NCBI RefSeq assembly: GCF_030296755.1
Contig: NZ_AP027741.1
Span: 868,001 to 932,000, forward strand
Direction: 5' to 3'
DNA from: Methylophaga marina
GTDB lineage: Bacteria > Pseudomonadota > Gammaproteobacteria > Nitrosococcales > Methylophagaceae
DNA: 64,000 bases
Below, piece by piece: positions 25,980 through 35,178 of this stretch. The position numbers and the translations under genes are program-made. Under the pieces are notes generated by a model, which worked only from the letters and a program-made list of their open reading frames with translations, ran no database searches and had not been told where the DNA came from. Numbering within the stretch: position 1 is the first letter of the stretch; each line of letters begins with the position of its first letter.

Positions 25980-27581
25980 TTGCTCAGTACTGCAAATATC
26001 ACCATGCAATTTGGTGCTAAACCCCTATTTGAAAATGTGTCCGTCAAATTTGGTGACGGCAACCGTTATGGTCTCATTGGCGCTAATGGTTGTGGTAAGT
26101 CCACCTTTATGAAAATTCTCGCTAAACAACTTGAGCCTACCTCAGGCACGGTTATGCGTGACGTGAATGAATCATTTGCCGTATTAAAGCAGGATCAGTT
26201 CGCGTATGAAGATCAACGCGTCATTGATGTGGTAATCATGGGACAACCTGAGTTATACGAAGTCCACATTGAGCGTGACCGCATTTATAACCTGCCAGAA
26301 ATGAGTGAAGAAGACGGTCTCAAAGTCGCTGAACTGGAAGGTCAGTATGCAGAAATGGATGGTTACACCGCTGAATCACGTGCCGGTGAACTATTACTGG
26401 GTGTCGGCATTCCTGTTGAACAGCACTACGGCCCGATGAGTGAAATCGCACCAGGTTGGAAACTCCGTATTTTACTGGCACAAGTGCTGTTTGCTGACCC
26501 GGATATCATGCTGCTTGACGAGCCGACTAACCATCTGGATATCAACACAATCCGCTGGTTGGAAGACACACTTAATCAGCGTAACAGTACCATGATTATC
26601 ATTTCGCATGACCGCCATTTCCTGAACAGTATTTGTACACATATGGCCGACATGGACTATGGTGAACTGCGAATCTATCCAGGTAACTATGACGAATATA
26701 TGCTGGCATCGACACAGGCTCGTGAACGTTTGATGGCGGATAATGCAAAGAAAAAAGCGCAGATTAAAGAACTTCAGGGCTTCGTTGCTCGCTTCTCTGC
26801 GAACGCATCCAAAGCTAAACAAGCCACTTCTCGCCAGAAACAAATGGAGAAAATTCAGTTGGAAGATATCAAACCTTCCAGCCGGGTCAATCCCTTTATT
26901 CGTTTTGAACAGGACAAGAAGCTATTTCGTAATGCATTAGAAGTCAGCAAAATCACCCAGTTTTATGAAACGGATGAAACCTCATTATTTAAAGACTTTA
27001 GCTTTATGACTGAAGTTGGTGAGAAAATTGCCATTATCGGCCCCAATGGTATTGGTAAAACCAGTTTAGTCAAAACCCTGGTAGGTGAGCTTCCACCTAA
27101 ATCAGGTGAAGTGAAATGGTCAGAGAATGCCAATATTGGTTATTACGCGCAGGATCATGATCATCTATTTAAAGATGATTTGACCCTGTTTGAATGGATG
27201 TCTCAGTGGGCCGGACCTGAAGACGATGAACAAGTCATCAGGGGCACTCTGGGTCGCTTATTATTCTCGGGCCACACCATCGACAAAAAAGCCAATGTGT
27301 TATCTGGTGGTGAAAAAGGTCGGATGTTATTCGGTAAATTGATTCTGCAACGTCCGAATATTCTGGTCATGGACGAACCCACGAACCATATGGATATGGA
27401 ATCAATTGAATCGTTGAATATGGCACTAGAACAATTTGAAGGCACGCTGATCTTTGTCAGTCATGATCGTGAATTTGTCTCTTCACTCGCGACACGCGTC
27501 TTTGATATGGAAGCCGATGGTATTACGGACTTCCGTGGTAGCTATGATGAGTATTTAAAAAGTCTGGGTGTAACAAATTAA
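25980..27581 (+). CDS. ybiT: ABC-F ATPase YbiT
   Basis: A 533-residue soluble ABC-F translation factor. It is strongly like enterobacterial Ybi[21 protein letters not shown] at the start, [89 protein letters not shown] and [10 protein letters not shown]. The start is a TTG with a CAGGA site about 10 bases upstream. The second domain has IGKT instead of the more usual VGKS, which keeps the P-loop functional. This is the third ABC-F gene within 11 kb. Confidence 0.94.
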   Translation: MLSTANITMQFGAKPLFENVSVKFGDGNRYGLIGANGCGKSTFMKILAKQLEPTSGTVMRDVNESFAVLKQDQFAYEDQRVIDVVIMGQPELYEVHIERDRIYNLPEMSEEDGLKVAELEGQYAEMDGYTAESRAGELLLGVGIPVEQHYGPMSEIAPGWKLRILLAQVLFADPDIMLLDEPTNHLDINTIRWLEDTLNQRNSTMIIISHDRHFLNSICTHMADMDYGELRIYPGNYDEYMLASTQARERLMADNAKKKAQIKELQGFVARFSANASKAKQATSRQKQMEKIQLEDIKPSSRVNPFIRFEQDKKLFRNALEVSKITQFYETDETSLFKDFSFMTEVGEKIAIIGPNGIGKTSLVKTLVGELPPKSGEVKWSENANIGYYAQDHDHLFKDDLTLFEWMSQWAGPEDDEQVIRGTLGRLLFSGHTIDKKANVLSGGEKGRMLFGKLILQRPNILVMDEPTNHMDMESIESLNMALEQFEGTLIFVSHDREFVSSLATRVFDMEADGITDFRGSYDEYLKSLGVTN

Positions 27582-27599
27582 TTCAGCAAAATAGCCATA

Positions 27600-27627
27600 A
27601 GGCTGGGAGCGTAAGCCCCCAGCCTGA
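27600..27627. terminator. GC-rich hairpin between convergent ybiT and lpd-like genes
   Basis: AGGCTGGG pairs with CCCAGCCT across a short loop between the two converging stops. There is only a weak T tract on either strand, so it may act as a bidirectional terminator or a transcript-end stabiliser. Confidence 0.5.
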
Positions 27628-27628
27628 A

Positions 27629-29053
27629 TTAATCTAAGGCTTCGGCCTGGAAGGCATCACAACGGGATAAGTCAAAACTGTGTGATGTTTGTATTTTCTT
27701 ATTCGCATCACGCAAAGCTGTTCGCATCCCCTCTTCCAGTACCGGATGATAAATTGGCATCGACAGCACTTCGGTTGCCGTCAATTCCTGACTGATAGCC
27801 AAAGCCAGCGAATGAGCCATGTGCTCAGCCGCAGGACAAGCCATTTCTGCCCCCACAATCTTTCCAGATGATTTATCCAAGTAAACTCGCATCACTCCCT
27901 GGTTTCGTTGTGCAGCCCGCGCCCTACCCTGATCTGTAAAGCTCGCTTCCCCTATGACGATTGTCTGCTGATCAAGTTGTTGCAAAGCAGTGCCCACCAC
28001 AGCACAGCCTGGTTCACTAAATACAATACTGAGAGGTATACGACGACAATAGGCTTCTACATGGTCACTCATTACATTATGCCCTGCGATACGCCCTTCA
28101 TCAGCCACTTCGTGTAATAACATTTTATCGGCCGTCGCATCACCAGCGATAAATACCGCTGAGCCTTCTATTTGAGTCGTATTCGGATTAATGTCTGGCA
28201 TCCCCTTGTCATCAAGGCTGACATCCAGTTTATTCAGTCCCATGCCATCCAGATTGGGGCGTCTACCCACTGCTACCAGCACTTGATCCACTTCCAATTC
28301 ACTTTTCTGAGTGATGACTTTGACCCCGTTTTCAGTCTCCTCTAAATCCGCTTCAGTTTCTGTGTAGAGCGTAAATTCTTTAGCCAGTGTTTCGTGCAAT
28401 GCCTCACTGACCTTTTTATCTGTCAGTCCCGCCAACATAGACTCTGCGCCAAATGCCGTGACTTCGATACCCAATCGTGACAGAGCCTGAGCCATTTCAA
28501 TACCAATAGCCCCCAGACCGATAACAGCGATCCTGGGCTTTAAATCAGTTTGTTCAAACAAGATATTGGTGGTGAGAATTTTATTGTTGCCTATTTGCTC
28601 CCACTCAGGCGGTAGTACAGGTCTGGAGCCAGTGGCGATAATGATCTTTTTGGCGGTATACACATCATCGTTCACTCTGACAGTGTTGGGCCCGGTGAGC
28701 GTGGCTCGACCGGTGATCACCTTATCCTCAATCTGACTGATCGACTTTAATGTACTGGAAACAAAATAATCTCGTATATGACGTAGCCGGCGTAATACCG
28801 CTGGTATATCAATACTGAGTTGTTCCGCATTCTGGATACCAAACTCAGCAAAAGTATGACGACGGTGATAAGCATTTGCCGCTTCAATAAGCAGCTTGGA
28901 TGGCATACAGCCAACTCGGGCACAGGTGGTGCCATATTCACCTTCGTTAATTAACAAAAACGCATCCGTTTTCTTCTGCACTTGCTTGAGCGCGGCTAAA
29001 CCTGCGGTACCTGCCCCGATAATAATGACATCGGTCTGGGTTGTATTTGACAT
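27629..29053 (-). CDS. Dihydrolipoamide dehydrogenase-like flavoprotein disulfide reductase
   Basis: A 474-residue FAD/NAD-dependent pyridine nucleotide-disulfide oxidoreductase. It has the FAD motif VIIIGAGTAGLAAL, the redox cysteines in GTTCARVGCMPSKLL, an NAD-binding IAVIGLGAIGIEMAQAL, FAD-binding VFIAGDATADKM, and the C-terminal catalytic His-Glu as YHPVLEEGM in place of the usual HPTLSE. It groups with stand-alone Lpd homologues; no 2-oxoacid dehydrogenase E1/E2 genes are adjacent, so its substrate may not be lipoamide bound to a standard complex. It is 23 bases after dodecin on the same strand, with an AAAGGA site. Confidence 0.85.
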   Translation of the reverse strand: MSNTTQTDVIIIGAGTAGLAALKQVQKKTDAFLLINEGEYGTTCARVGCMPSKLLIEAANAYHRRHTFAEFGIQNAEQLSIDIPAVLRRLRHIRDYFVSSTLKSISQIEDKVITGRATLTGPNTVRVNDDVYTAKKIIIATGSRPVLPPEWEQIGNNKILTTNILFEQTDLKPRIAVIGLGAIGIEMAQALSRLGIEVTAFGAESMLAGLTDKKVSEALHETLAKEFTLYTETEADLEETENGVKVITQKSELEVDQVLVAVGRRPNLDGMGLNKLDVSLDDKGMPDINPNTTQIEGSAVFIAGDATADKMLLHEVADEGRIAGHNVMSDHVEAYCRRIPLSIVFSEPGCAVVGTALQQLDQQTIVIGEASFTDQGRARAAQRNQGVMRVYLDKSSGKIVGAEMACPAAEHMAHSLALAISQELTATEVLSMPIYHPVLEEGMRTALRDANKKIQTSHSFDLSRCDAFQAEALD

Positions 29054-29076
29054 GATAGTCCTTTGAGGAGCGATAT

Positions 29077-29286
29077 TTAATCTTCGATTCTAAACCCAAC
29101 TTTGATGGTGACCTGCCAGTATTTCACACCATCATTTTCAATATAACCACGGGTTTCAATCACTTCGAACCAGTGCATATGTTTGACCGTTTCACCGGCT
29201 TTTTTGATGGCATTTTGAATCGCCTGATCGGAACTTTCACTTGAACTACCGGTTAATTCAATCAGTTTATAGGTATGTTCACTCAT
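29077..29286 (-). CDS. Dodecin (flavin-binding storage protein)
   Basis: A 69-residue protein matching the dodecin family: HTYKLIELTGSSSESSDQAI, the conserved Trp in KHMHWFEVIETRGYI, and KYWQVTIKVGFRIED at the end. Dodecins form hollow dodecamers that bind flavin pairs in stacked sites and buffer free flavin. The Trp that stacks on the isoalloxazine ring is present. It is first in a two-gene unit with the FAD-dependent Lpd-like enzyme. A good GAGGAGA site precedes the ATG. Confidence 0.92.
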   Translation of the reverse strand: MSEHTYKLIELTGSSSESSDQAIQNAIKKAGETVKHMHWFEVIETRGYIENDGVKYWQVTIKVGFRIED

Positions 29287-29479
29287 CTCTGTCTCCTCAC
29301 TGTCAGAAAGTCATTTGAATTTCCATCATAAAACCTAAAACCCGACATTACCAGAAATGCGCAATATCACATTAAACAAATGATTTTTCTATCTTTTGCC
29401 ATTTCAGGATCGTATAATATGCCGTTTATCATCCCGCTCCTCAGTTTTGCGTTCAAAACTGACATTCACAGGTTTTTGC

Positions 29480-31312
29480 ATGTCCACAGAACAACTTGAC
29501 TCGATCCCCTCATTCAGTGAGCTGGGTATCGCTCCCGCTATTGTCAAAGCAATCAAAGAAGCCGGTTACGAAACACCGTCACCGATTCAAGCCCAAAGTA
29601 TTACGCCATTATTAGAAGGTCGTGATTTGCTGGGTCAGGCCCAAACCGGTACAGGTAAAACGGCCGCCTTTTCTCTCCCTCTATTAAGTCGTTTGAATGA
29701 TCGTCAAAAGACACCACAAATTCTGGTACTCACCCCCACGCGTGAGTTAGCTATTCAAGTCGCTGAAGCCATGCAAGGTTATGGTCGTCATATGAAAAAC
29801 TTCCATGTGTTACCTGTTTATGGTGGTCAAAGCATGGGCATTCAATTACGCCAGTTACAACGTAGCCCACAAGTTATCGTCGGTACGCCTGGTCGTATTC
29901 TTGATTTGATTCGTCGCGGTAAATTACCCCTCGAAGATTTGAAAGCACTGGTGCTGGATGAAGCTGATGAAATGCTGCGCATGGGCTTTATTGATGATGT
30001 TGAAACCATTCTGAAAGAAACACCAGAAACACGTCAGGTGGCTTTATTCTCAGCCACCATGCCTAAACCAATACACCGTGTTGCACAGCGTTATCTCAAT
30101 AATCCTGTTGATGTGCATATCAAATCAAAAACATCGACCGTAGATACGATCACACAACGCTACTGGCAGGTAACCGGGTTACATAAACTGGATGCATTGA
30201 CGCGCATTCTTGAAGTTGAAGACTTTGATGGCATGATTATCTTCGTGCGTACTAAAAATTCGACAGTGGATTTATCTGAAAAGCTAGAAGCACGTGGTTA
30301 CGCCAGTTCACCACTAAACGGTGATATGAATCAGGCGCTACGTGAAAAAACCATCGAAAGAATGAAAGCAGGCAAGATTGATATCTTGGTTGCCACCGAT
30401 GTGGCTGCTCGCGGTCTGGATATCGAACGTATGAGCCATGTCGTTAATTACGATATTCCTTATGACACCGAATCTTACGTTCACCGCATTGGTAGAACGG
30501 GTCGTGCAGGCCGTAAAGGTGAAGCAATTTTATTCGTCTCTCCACGTGAAAAACGTATGTTGGGTGCGATTGAAAAAGCCACTAAACAGACGATTACTCG
30601 GATGCAACTGCCTAGTAGCGAAGATATTGCTGACCGTCGTGTTATGGCCTTTAAACAAGACCTGACAGAAACCATCGAATCTCAAGATCTCGCTTTTTTT
30701 GAAAATCTGATTCGTCAGTATCAAGAAGAACATAATGCGGATCCGATTGAAATGGCGGCCGCCCTTGCCTTCCAGGTACAGAAAAGTCGTCCTTTAAATC
30801 CTCCTGTTGTCCATTCAGAACGCAAACAACCTAGAGAGCGAGCTGAGCGTGGTGATCGTCCTGAACGAGCGAATCGTGGTGAACGTGGTATGCGTTCAGA
30901 AAGACCACCAAGAGCAGAACGTAGTCCTCGCCGTCAGGCAGCTCATCAGGCTGAAGAAGGTATGAAAACATACCGGATCGAGGTCGGTGTAGAACAAAAT
31001 GTTGAGCCAAAGCATATCGTGGGTGCTATCGCCAATGAAGCTGGTATGGATAGTCGTATGATTGGCCGTATTACGATTAATCAGGATCACAGCCTGGTTG
31101 ATTTGCCTGATGGTATGCCAAAAGATATTTTCCAGCATTTAAGAAAAGTCTGGGTTAATAATAAGCAGCTCGAGATTAGTCTGCCCGGCGCTGAGGCAGA
31201 TATGTCATCTGCGAGATCAGAAAGAAAACCTCGCCGAAATGGACCGCCAGGAAAAACCAAGAAACGTCCAGCCATAGCCGCAAAAAAGCAAAGAAAAGCT
31301 AACCGCGACTAA
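29480..31312 (+). CDS. deaD: DEAD-box RNA helicase, DeaD/CsdA type
   Basis: A 610-residue ATP-dependent RNA helicase active in ribosome assembly and RNA decay, often cold-induced. Motifs in order: Q motif (ETPSPIQAQSI), AQTGTGKTAA, PTRELA, TPGR, DEAD, SAT, and VHRIGRTGRAGR. An arginine-rich low-complexity region follows (about 465-510), then a DbpA-type RNA-binding domain (YRIEVGVEQNVEPKHIVGAI; IGRITINQDHSLVDLP) and a basic tail. The ATG at 29480 is preferred to one 84 bases upstream because it begins the conserved helicase N-terminus. It is followed by a terminator. Confidence 0.94.
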   Translation: MSTEQLDSIPSFSELGIAPAIVKAIKEAGYETPSPIQAQSITPLLEGRDLLGQAQTGTGKTAAFSLPLLSRLNDRQKTPQILVLTPTRELAIQVAEAMQGYGRHMKNFHVLPVYGGQSMGIQLRQLQRSPQVIVGTPGRILDLIRRGKLPLEDLKALVLDEADEMLRMGFIDDVETILKETPETRQVALFSATMPKPIHRVAQRYLNNPVDVHIKSKTSTVDTITQRYWQVTGLHKLDALTRILEVEDFDGMIIFVRTKNSTVDLSEKLEARGYASSPLNGDMNQALREKTIERMKAGKIDILVATDVAARGLDIERMSHVVNYDIPYDTESYVHRIGRTGRAGRKGEAILFVSPREKRMLGAIEKATKQTITRMQLPSSEDIADRRVMAFKQDLTETIESQDLAFFENLIRQYQEEHNADPIEMAAALAFQVQKSRPLNPPVVHSERKQPRERAERGDRPERANRGERGMRSERPPRAERSPRRQAAHQAEEGMKTYRIEVGVEQNVEPKHIVGAIANEAGMDSRMIGRITINQDHSLVDLPDGMPKDIFQHLRKVWVNNKQLEISLPGAEADMSSARSERKPRRNGPPGKTKKRPAIAAKKQRKANRD

Positions 31313-31334
31313 AGGCCATATAAGCACTCAAAAG

Positions 31335-31369
31335 AGCCCGCAAGTGAATCGTACTGAGCGGGCTTTTTT
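31335..31369 (+). terminator. Rho-independent terminator after deaD, running into the next start codon
   Basis: AGCCCGC (31335-31341) pairs with GCGGGCT (31358-31364), followed by six T. The first in-frame ATG of the next gene begins at 31370, the base after the T tract. Confidence 0.88.
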
Positions 31370-32653
31370 ATGTCTTTATTCCCACTAACTTCCGCAATGC
31401 AGACACTCATGCCACAATACGCGCATGCTGAATATTATCTGGATCGCTTTTTTCTCATCGCGTTTCTCGTTGCCTTGTTTAAATTACTGGTACTGGGCGA
31501 TCAGTTAATATTCACCCAACTCATGCAAGCCATGTTTGAACTGGCCAAAACCGCCTTTGAGATTTCTCTCGGGCTGACAGGTGTGCTGGCACTATGGTTG
31601 GGTATCATGAAAATCGGGGAGCGAAGCGGCTTTATTCAATTACTGACGGCGGCTTTAACACCATTATTTCAACGCCTCATGCCCGATATTCCCAGAAACC
31701 ATCCAGCTATTGGGGCCATGGTGATGAATATCTCTGCTAATGCACTTGGTCTGGATAATGCCGCGACGCCGCTGGGCATCAAAGCCATGAAGGAACTACA
31801 GAAATTAAATCCGTTCAAAGATACTGCCAGTAATGCCCAAATACTGTTTCTGGTGATTAATACCTCTGCTGTCACCTTGTTTCCCGTCACCATCTTTACT
31901 TATCGTGCACAAATGGGCGCAGCCAACCCAACCGATGTCTTTATTCCCATTCTAATTGCCACATATATCTCTACTTTGGTTGGTTTACTCAGTGTGGCAT
32001 GGGTACAGAAAATTAATCTTCTGGATCGTGTTATTTTGGCTTATCTGGGTAGTTTCACAGCGTTTGTGCTGGCCTTACTCATCTATTTTTCTCATCTACC
32101 GCAGCAAGAAATGGTCAGCCAATCGTCATTAATCAGTAACCTAATTTTATTTACCTTGATCATTATATTTATCACAGCCGCCTGGAAAAAAAGGATCAAT
32201 GCTTACGATGCCTTTGTTGATGGGGCAAAAGAAGGGTTTGAAACAGCCATCACCATTATTCCCTATCTGGTAGCTATGCTCGTAGCTATTGGTGTATTTC
32301 GCGCCAGCGGTGCTATGGATATGCTTGCTGAAGGCTTACGCTATATTATTTTGAGCCTGGGTTTAGATGACCGCTTTATAGAAGCCTTACCCACCGCATT
32401 GATGAAGCCTTTTAGTGGCAGCGGCGCACGAGCAATGATGGTCGATACGATGCAAGCCTATGGTGCAGACTCATTTTCCGGACGACTTTCGGCTATTGTT
32501 CAGGGAAGTACTGAAACCACCTTTTATGTTTTAGCAGTCTATTTTGGCTCTGTTGGTATCAAGCACATCCGTCATGCTATCGGCTGTGGACTCGCCGCAG
32601 ATATAGCCGGTATTTTGGCGGCTATCACTGTCGCCTATTGGTTTTTCGGCTAG
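31370..32653 (+). CDS. Nucleoside-recognition (SpmA/SpmB-like) membrane protein
   Basis: A 427-residue polytopic inner-membrane protein with two Gate/nucleoside-recognition domains, as if SpmA and SpmB were joined. The first half has SANALGLDNAATPLGIKAM, the SpmA hallmark; the second has DGAKEGFETAITIIPYLVAM and FSGSGARAMM, the SpmB hallmark. Such fusions occur in non-sporulating proteobacteria, and their cargo is unknown. The start is doubtful: ATG 31370 abuts the deaD terminator, with no proper ribosome site. ATG 31397 or 31409 are alternatives and leave the first membrane segment whole. Confidence 0.85.
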   Translation: MSLFPLTSAMQTLMPQYAHAEYYLDRFFLIAFLVALFKLLVLGDQLIFTQLMQAMFELAKTAFEISLGLTGVLALWLGIMKIGERSGFIQLLTAALTPLFQRLMPDIPRNHPAIGAMVMNISANALGLDNAATPLGIKAMKELQKLNPFKDTASNAQILFLVINTSAVTLFPVTIFTYRAQMGAANPTDVFIPILIATYISTLVGLLSVAWVQKINLLDRVILAYLGSFTAFVLALLIYFSHLPQQEMVSQSSLISNLILFTLIIIFITAAWKKRINAYDAFVDGAKEGFETAITIIPYLVAMLVAIGVFRASGAMDMLAEGLRYIILSLGLDDRFIEALPTALMKPFSGSGARAMMVDTMQAYGADSFSGRLSAIVQGSTETTFYVLAVYFGSVGIKHIRHAIGCGLAADIAGILAAITVAYWFFG

Positions 32654-32805
32654 TAAGTAAAAAAAACATACCTACTCAAGAAAAATTTGCTAAATTTTGC
32701 AACCTGTTCAACCCCTTACCTCAATGGAACCAGCAGGTCACCCGACTAACAGCACTCCATCTAAGTAATTGGTCTGGTTTATTTGTCCGTTTGGAGATTC
32801 CATGC

Positions 32806-33444
32806 TTGAAGCCACTACTACAACCTACTGAGTCAGCGTACGATCTTATCGCCGATACCATCGCCGATCGCGGCTACTGTGTTCTTCCACAACTTCTTCA
32901 CGCTAATCTTAATCATGCCCTTCATCAGCGTGTCATGAATTTAGATGATGATGATTTCAAACGCGCAGGTATTGGACGAGAACAGGATTTTCAGTTGAAT
33001 AACGCTGTTCGACGTGATCAAACTCGTTGGTTAACCCCAGACAATAGCACTGATAAGGCTTATCTCGATCAAATGTCAGAGTTTAGGCTCGCTATAAACC
33101 GCCGACTGTTTATGGGCTTGTTTGACTATGAAGCTCACTACGCACATTACGCACCCGGCGCTTTTTATAAAAAACATATGGATGCTTTTAAAGGTGAATC
33201 TAATCGGGTTTTAACTACCGTGCTCTATCTCAACCCAGAATGGCAGGAAGAAGATGGCGGTCAGTTGTTAATTTATGCGCCTGAGACTAACACTGTCATT
33301 GAGACGGTCAACCCAAATTTTGGCAGTTTTGTTATTTTCTTGAGTGAGGAGTTTCCTCATGAAGTAGTCAAAAGCTGTCGAGATCGTTACAGTATTGCTG
33401 GTTGGTTCCGATTACATGATCCTTTACAAGCCCCGTTGATATGA
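32806..33444 (+). CDS. 2OG-Fe(II) oxygenase superfamily protein
   Basis: A protein of about 212 residues with the double-stranded beta-helix of iron/2-oxoglutarate oxygenases. Metal ligands HxD in YKKHMDAFKG and the distal His in EFPHEVVKS are visible, with the 2OG-binding Arg in RYSIAGWFRLHD. It resembles the P4H-like clan; the substrate is unknown. The frame is open from 32638, but the upstream part is not convincing protein. TTG 32806 lies 9 bases after GGAG and is my choice. An ATG at 32802 is out of frame and stops after nine codons. The end overlaps def by four bases (ATGA). Confidence 0.8.
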   Translation: MKPLLQPTESAYDLIADTIADRGYCVLPQLLHANLNHALHQRVMNLDDDDFKRAGIGREQDFQLNNAVRRDQTRWLTPDNSTDKAYLDQMSEFRLAINRRLFMGLFDYEAHYAHYAPGAFYKKHMDAFKGESNRVLTTVLYLNPEWQEEDGGQLLIYAPETNTVIETVNPNFGSFVIFLSEEFPHEVVKSCRDRYSIAGWFRLHDPLQAPLI

Positions 33445-33980
33445 CAAAAGACTTCACTATTTTTCAGTTAGGGCACCCAGTTCTTCGCCAAGCAACTGAA
33501 AAAGTTGAAGATATTCTAAATCCTGAGTTCCAGGCCCAACTCGATGCGCTCATGGAATTTGTTCTTGAAAAAGGTGGCATGGGCATAGCAGCGCCACAAG
33601 TGGGCATCTCACAACGTTTTTTTATCATGTCTTCCCATCCTAATGCCCGTTATCCGCATGCGCCTGATATACCTGCGTTTTTTGTCATTAATCCAGAGAT
33701 TATTACTACCTCAAATACACAAGAAAAAGATTGGGAAGGTTGTCTGAGTTTACCCGGTATTCGTGGTTTAGTTCCGCGTCACACACATATACTGGTTCGT
33801 TATCAAACGCGTCATGCAGAATGGGTCGAAACGCATTATGATGATTTTCTAGCACGTGTTTTTCAGCATGAATTTGATCATCTGCAAGGACATGTTTTTC
33901 TTGACCGTGTTGAGACAAATTTTGACATCATGATGGAACAAGAGTGGCAGAAACTAATGATGACAAGAACAGAGAGTTAA
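33441..33980 (+). CDS. def: Peptide deformylase
   Basis: Removes the formyl group from the initiator methionine. The 179-residue product has all three motifs: GMGIAAPQVG, EGCLSLPG and HEFDHLQG, with the Cys and two His that bind the metal. It overlaps the oxygenase gene by 4 bases and is followed 7 bases later by a PNPOx-like gene. It is not next to fmt, so it may be a second deformylase; that cannot be judged from this window. Confidence 0.93.
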   Translation: MTKDFTIFQLGHPVLRQATEKVEDILNPEFQAQLDALMEFVLEKGGMGIAAPQVGISQRFFIMSSHPNARYPHAPDIPAFFVINPEIITTSNTQEKDWEGCLSLPGIRGLVPRHTHILVRYQTRHAEWVETHYDDFLARVFQHEFDHLQGHVFLDRVETNFDIMMEQEWQKLMMTRTES

Positions 33981-33987
33981 AAACCAT

Positions 33988-34500
33988 ATGGGACAAAAGT
34001 TTGATGCCTTATCTGATCGCTTAATCGAATTCATCCAACAGCAGCACATTTTTTTTGTGGGCACGGCAACAGAAGACAGTCGGGTTAATATTTCGCCTAA
34101 AGGAATGGATTCTTTGCGTGTACTGACACCAAATAGAGTGATTTGGCTAAATGTCACGGGTAGTGGTAATGAAACCGCTGGTCATATTCAGCAATTGCCA
34201 AGAATGACAGTCATGTTCACTGCATTTCATGGTAAGCCAATGATCCTGCGTCTGTATGGTACTGCCAAAGTCATTCATCATAATGATGCCGAATGGAGCG
34301 ACTTATATCACTTATTTGATGCCCTTCCCGGTGCACGGCAGATCTTCGATCTCAGCATTGAGCTCGTGCAAACATCCTGTGGTATGGCCGTCCCTTACTA
34401 TGCTTATCAGGGCGAACGTGAACAACTCAATAATTGGGCTGAAAAAAAGGCGTTGAAGGGATTGAAGACTATTGGCGAGAAAAAATGCCAAGACCATTGA
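33988..34500 (+). CDS. Pyridoxamine 5'-phosphate oxidase-like flavin-binding protein
   Basis: A 170-residue split-barrel protein: FFVGTATEDSRVNISPKGMD, RVIWLNVTGSGNETAGHI, RMTVMFTAFHGKPMILRLYG. This is the flavin-binding PNPOx-like fold seen in many small FMN- or F420/haem-binding proteins. It lacks the C-terminal domain of true PdxH, so pyridoxamine oxidation is unlikely. It is 7 bases after def and probably co-transcribed. Confidence 0.82.
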   Translation: MGQKFDALSDRLIEFIQQQHIFFVGTATEDSRVNISPKGMDSLRVLTPNRVIWLNVTGSGNETAGHIQQLPRMTVMFTAFHGKPMILRLYGTAKVIHHNDAEWSDLYHLFDALPGARQIFDLSIELVQTSCGMAVPYYAYQGEREQLNNWAEKKALKGLKTIGEKKCQDH

Positions 34501-34543
34501 TGGCATTGTGACTGACATTGAAGATAAGAATTTAAGCTAAAGC

Positions 34544-35173
34544 ATGCTCGAATATACGGAATACACAAAATTTCTGGTGTCATTAATCGCCATTGTTAAT
34601 CCCCTAGGCATTATTCCAATCTATATTAGCCTGACAGCTGACTATAGTAGTGCTGAACGAGCGAAGATCGCGCGAACCGTCATTATTGCAGCGACTACTA
34701 TTCTGCTGGTGACAGCCTTTTTCGGGCAATGGGTATTAGAGTTTTTTGGTATCAGCATCAATTCATTTCGTGTTGGCGGCGGTATCCTGCTCTTATTGAT
34801 GGGGATAGGGATGCTACATAACACCAGTAAGGGCTTGAAACAAAATCATGAACTGGCACAACAGTCTGGTGAGTCAATTGCCGTCGTGCCTCTCGCCATG
34901 CCACTACTGGCAGGTCCTGGCGCCATCAGTACCGTCATTATCAATGCATACAAAGGACATGGTGTCGCTCACTACAGCCTGATTGCTCTGGACATCATTC
35001 TGCTGGGCTTACTGCTATGGATTTTATTGCTGCTTGTGCCGTGGATAGCAAGACGTATGTCAAGCAATGGTATTAACATTGCGACACGTATTATGGGACT
35101 GATTCTCACAGCCATCGCCGTTGAATTTATTGCCAATGGTTTGAAAGGTTTATTTCCTGCTTTGTCCGCTTAA
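34544..35173 (+). CDS. MarC family inner-membrane protein
   Basis: A 209-residue protein with six hydrophobic segments and the family motifs LIAIVNPLGIIPIYISLT near the start, SFRVGGGILLLLMGIGML, and VPLAMPLLAGPGAISTVI. MarC proteins have no agreed function; the old antibiotic-resistance link was not supported. It ends 5 bases before the convergent DUF3549 gene. Confidence 0.9.
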   Translation: MLEYTEYTKFLVSLIAIVNPLGIIPIYISLTADYSSAERAKIARTVIIAATTILLVTAFFGQWVLEFFGISINSFRVGGGILLLLMGIGMLHNTSKGLKQNHELAQQSGESIAVVPLAMPLLAGPGAISTVIINAYKGHGVAHYSLIALDIILLGLLLWILLLLVPWIARRMSSNGINIATRIMGLILTAIAVEFIANGLKGLFPALSA

Positions 35174-35178
35174 GCTTC

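Noticed and set aside
32802-32831. ATG 32802 with good spacing from GGAG as the start of the oxygenase gene
   Set aside because: The frame stops after nine codons and is out of phase with the oxygenase. A sequencing error here could change this.
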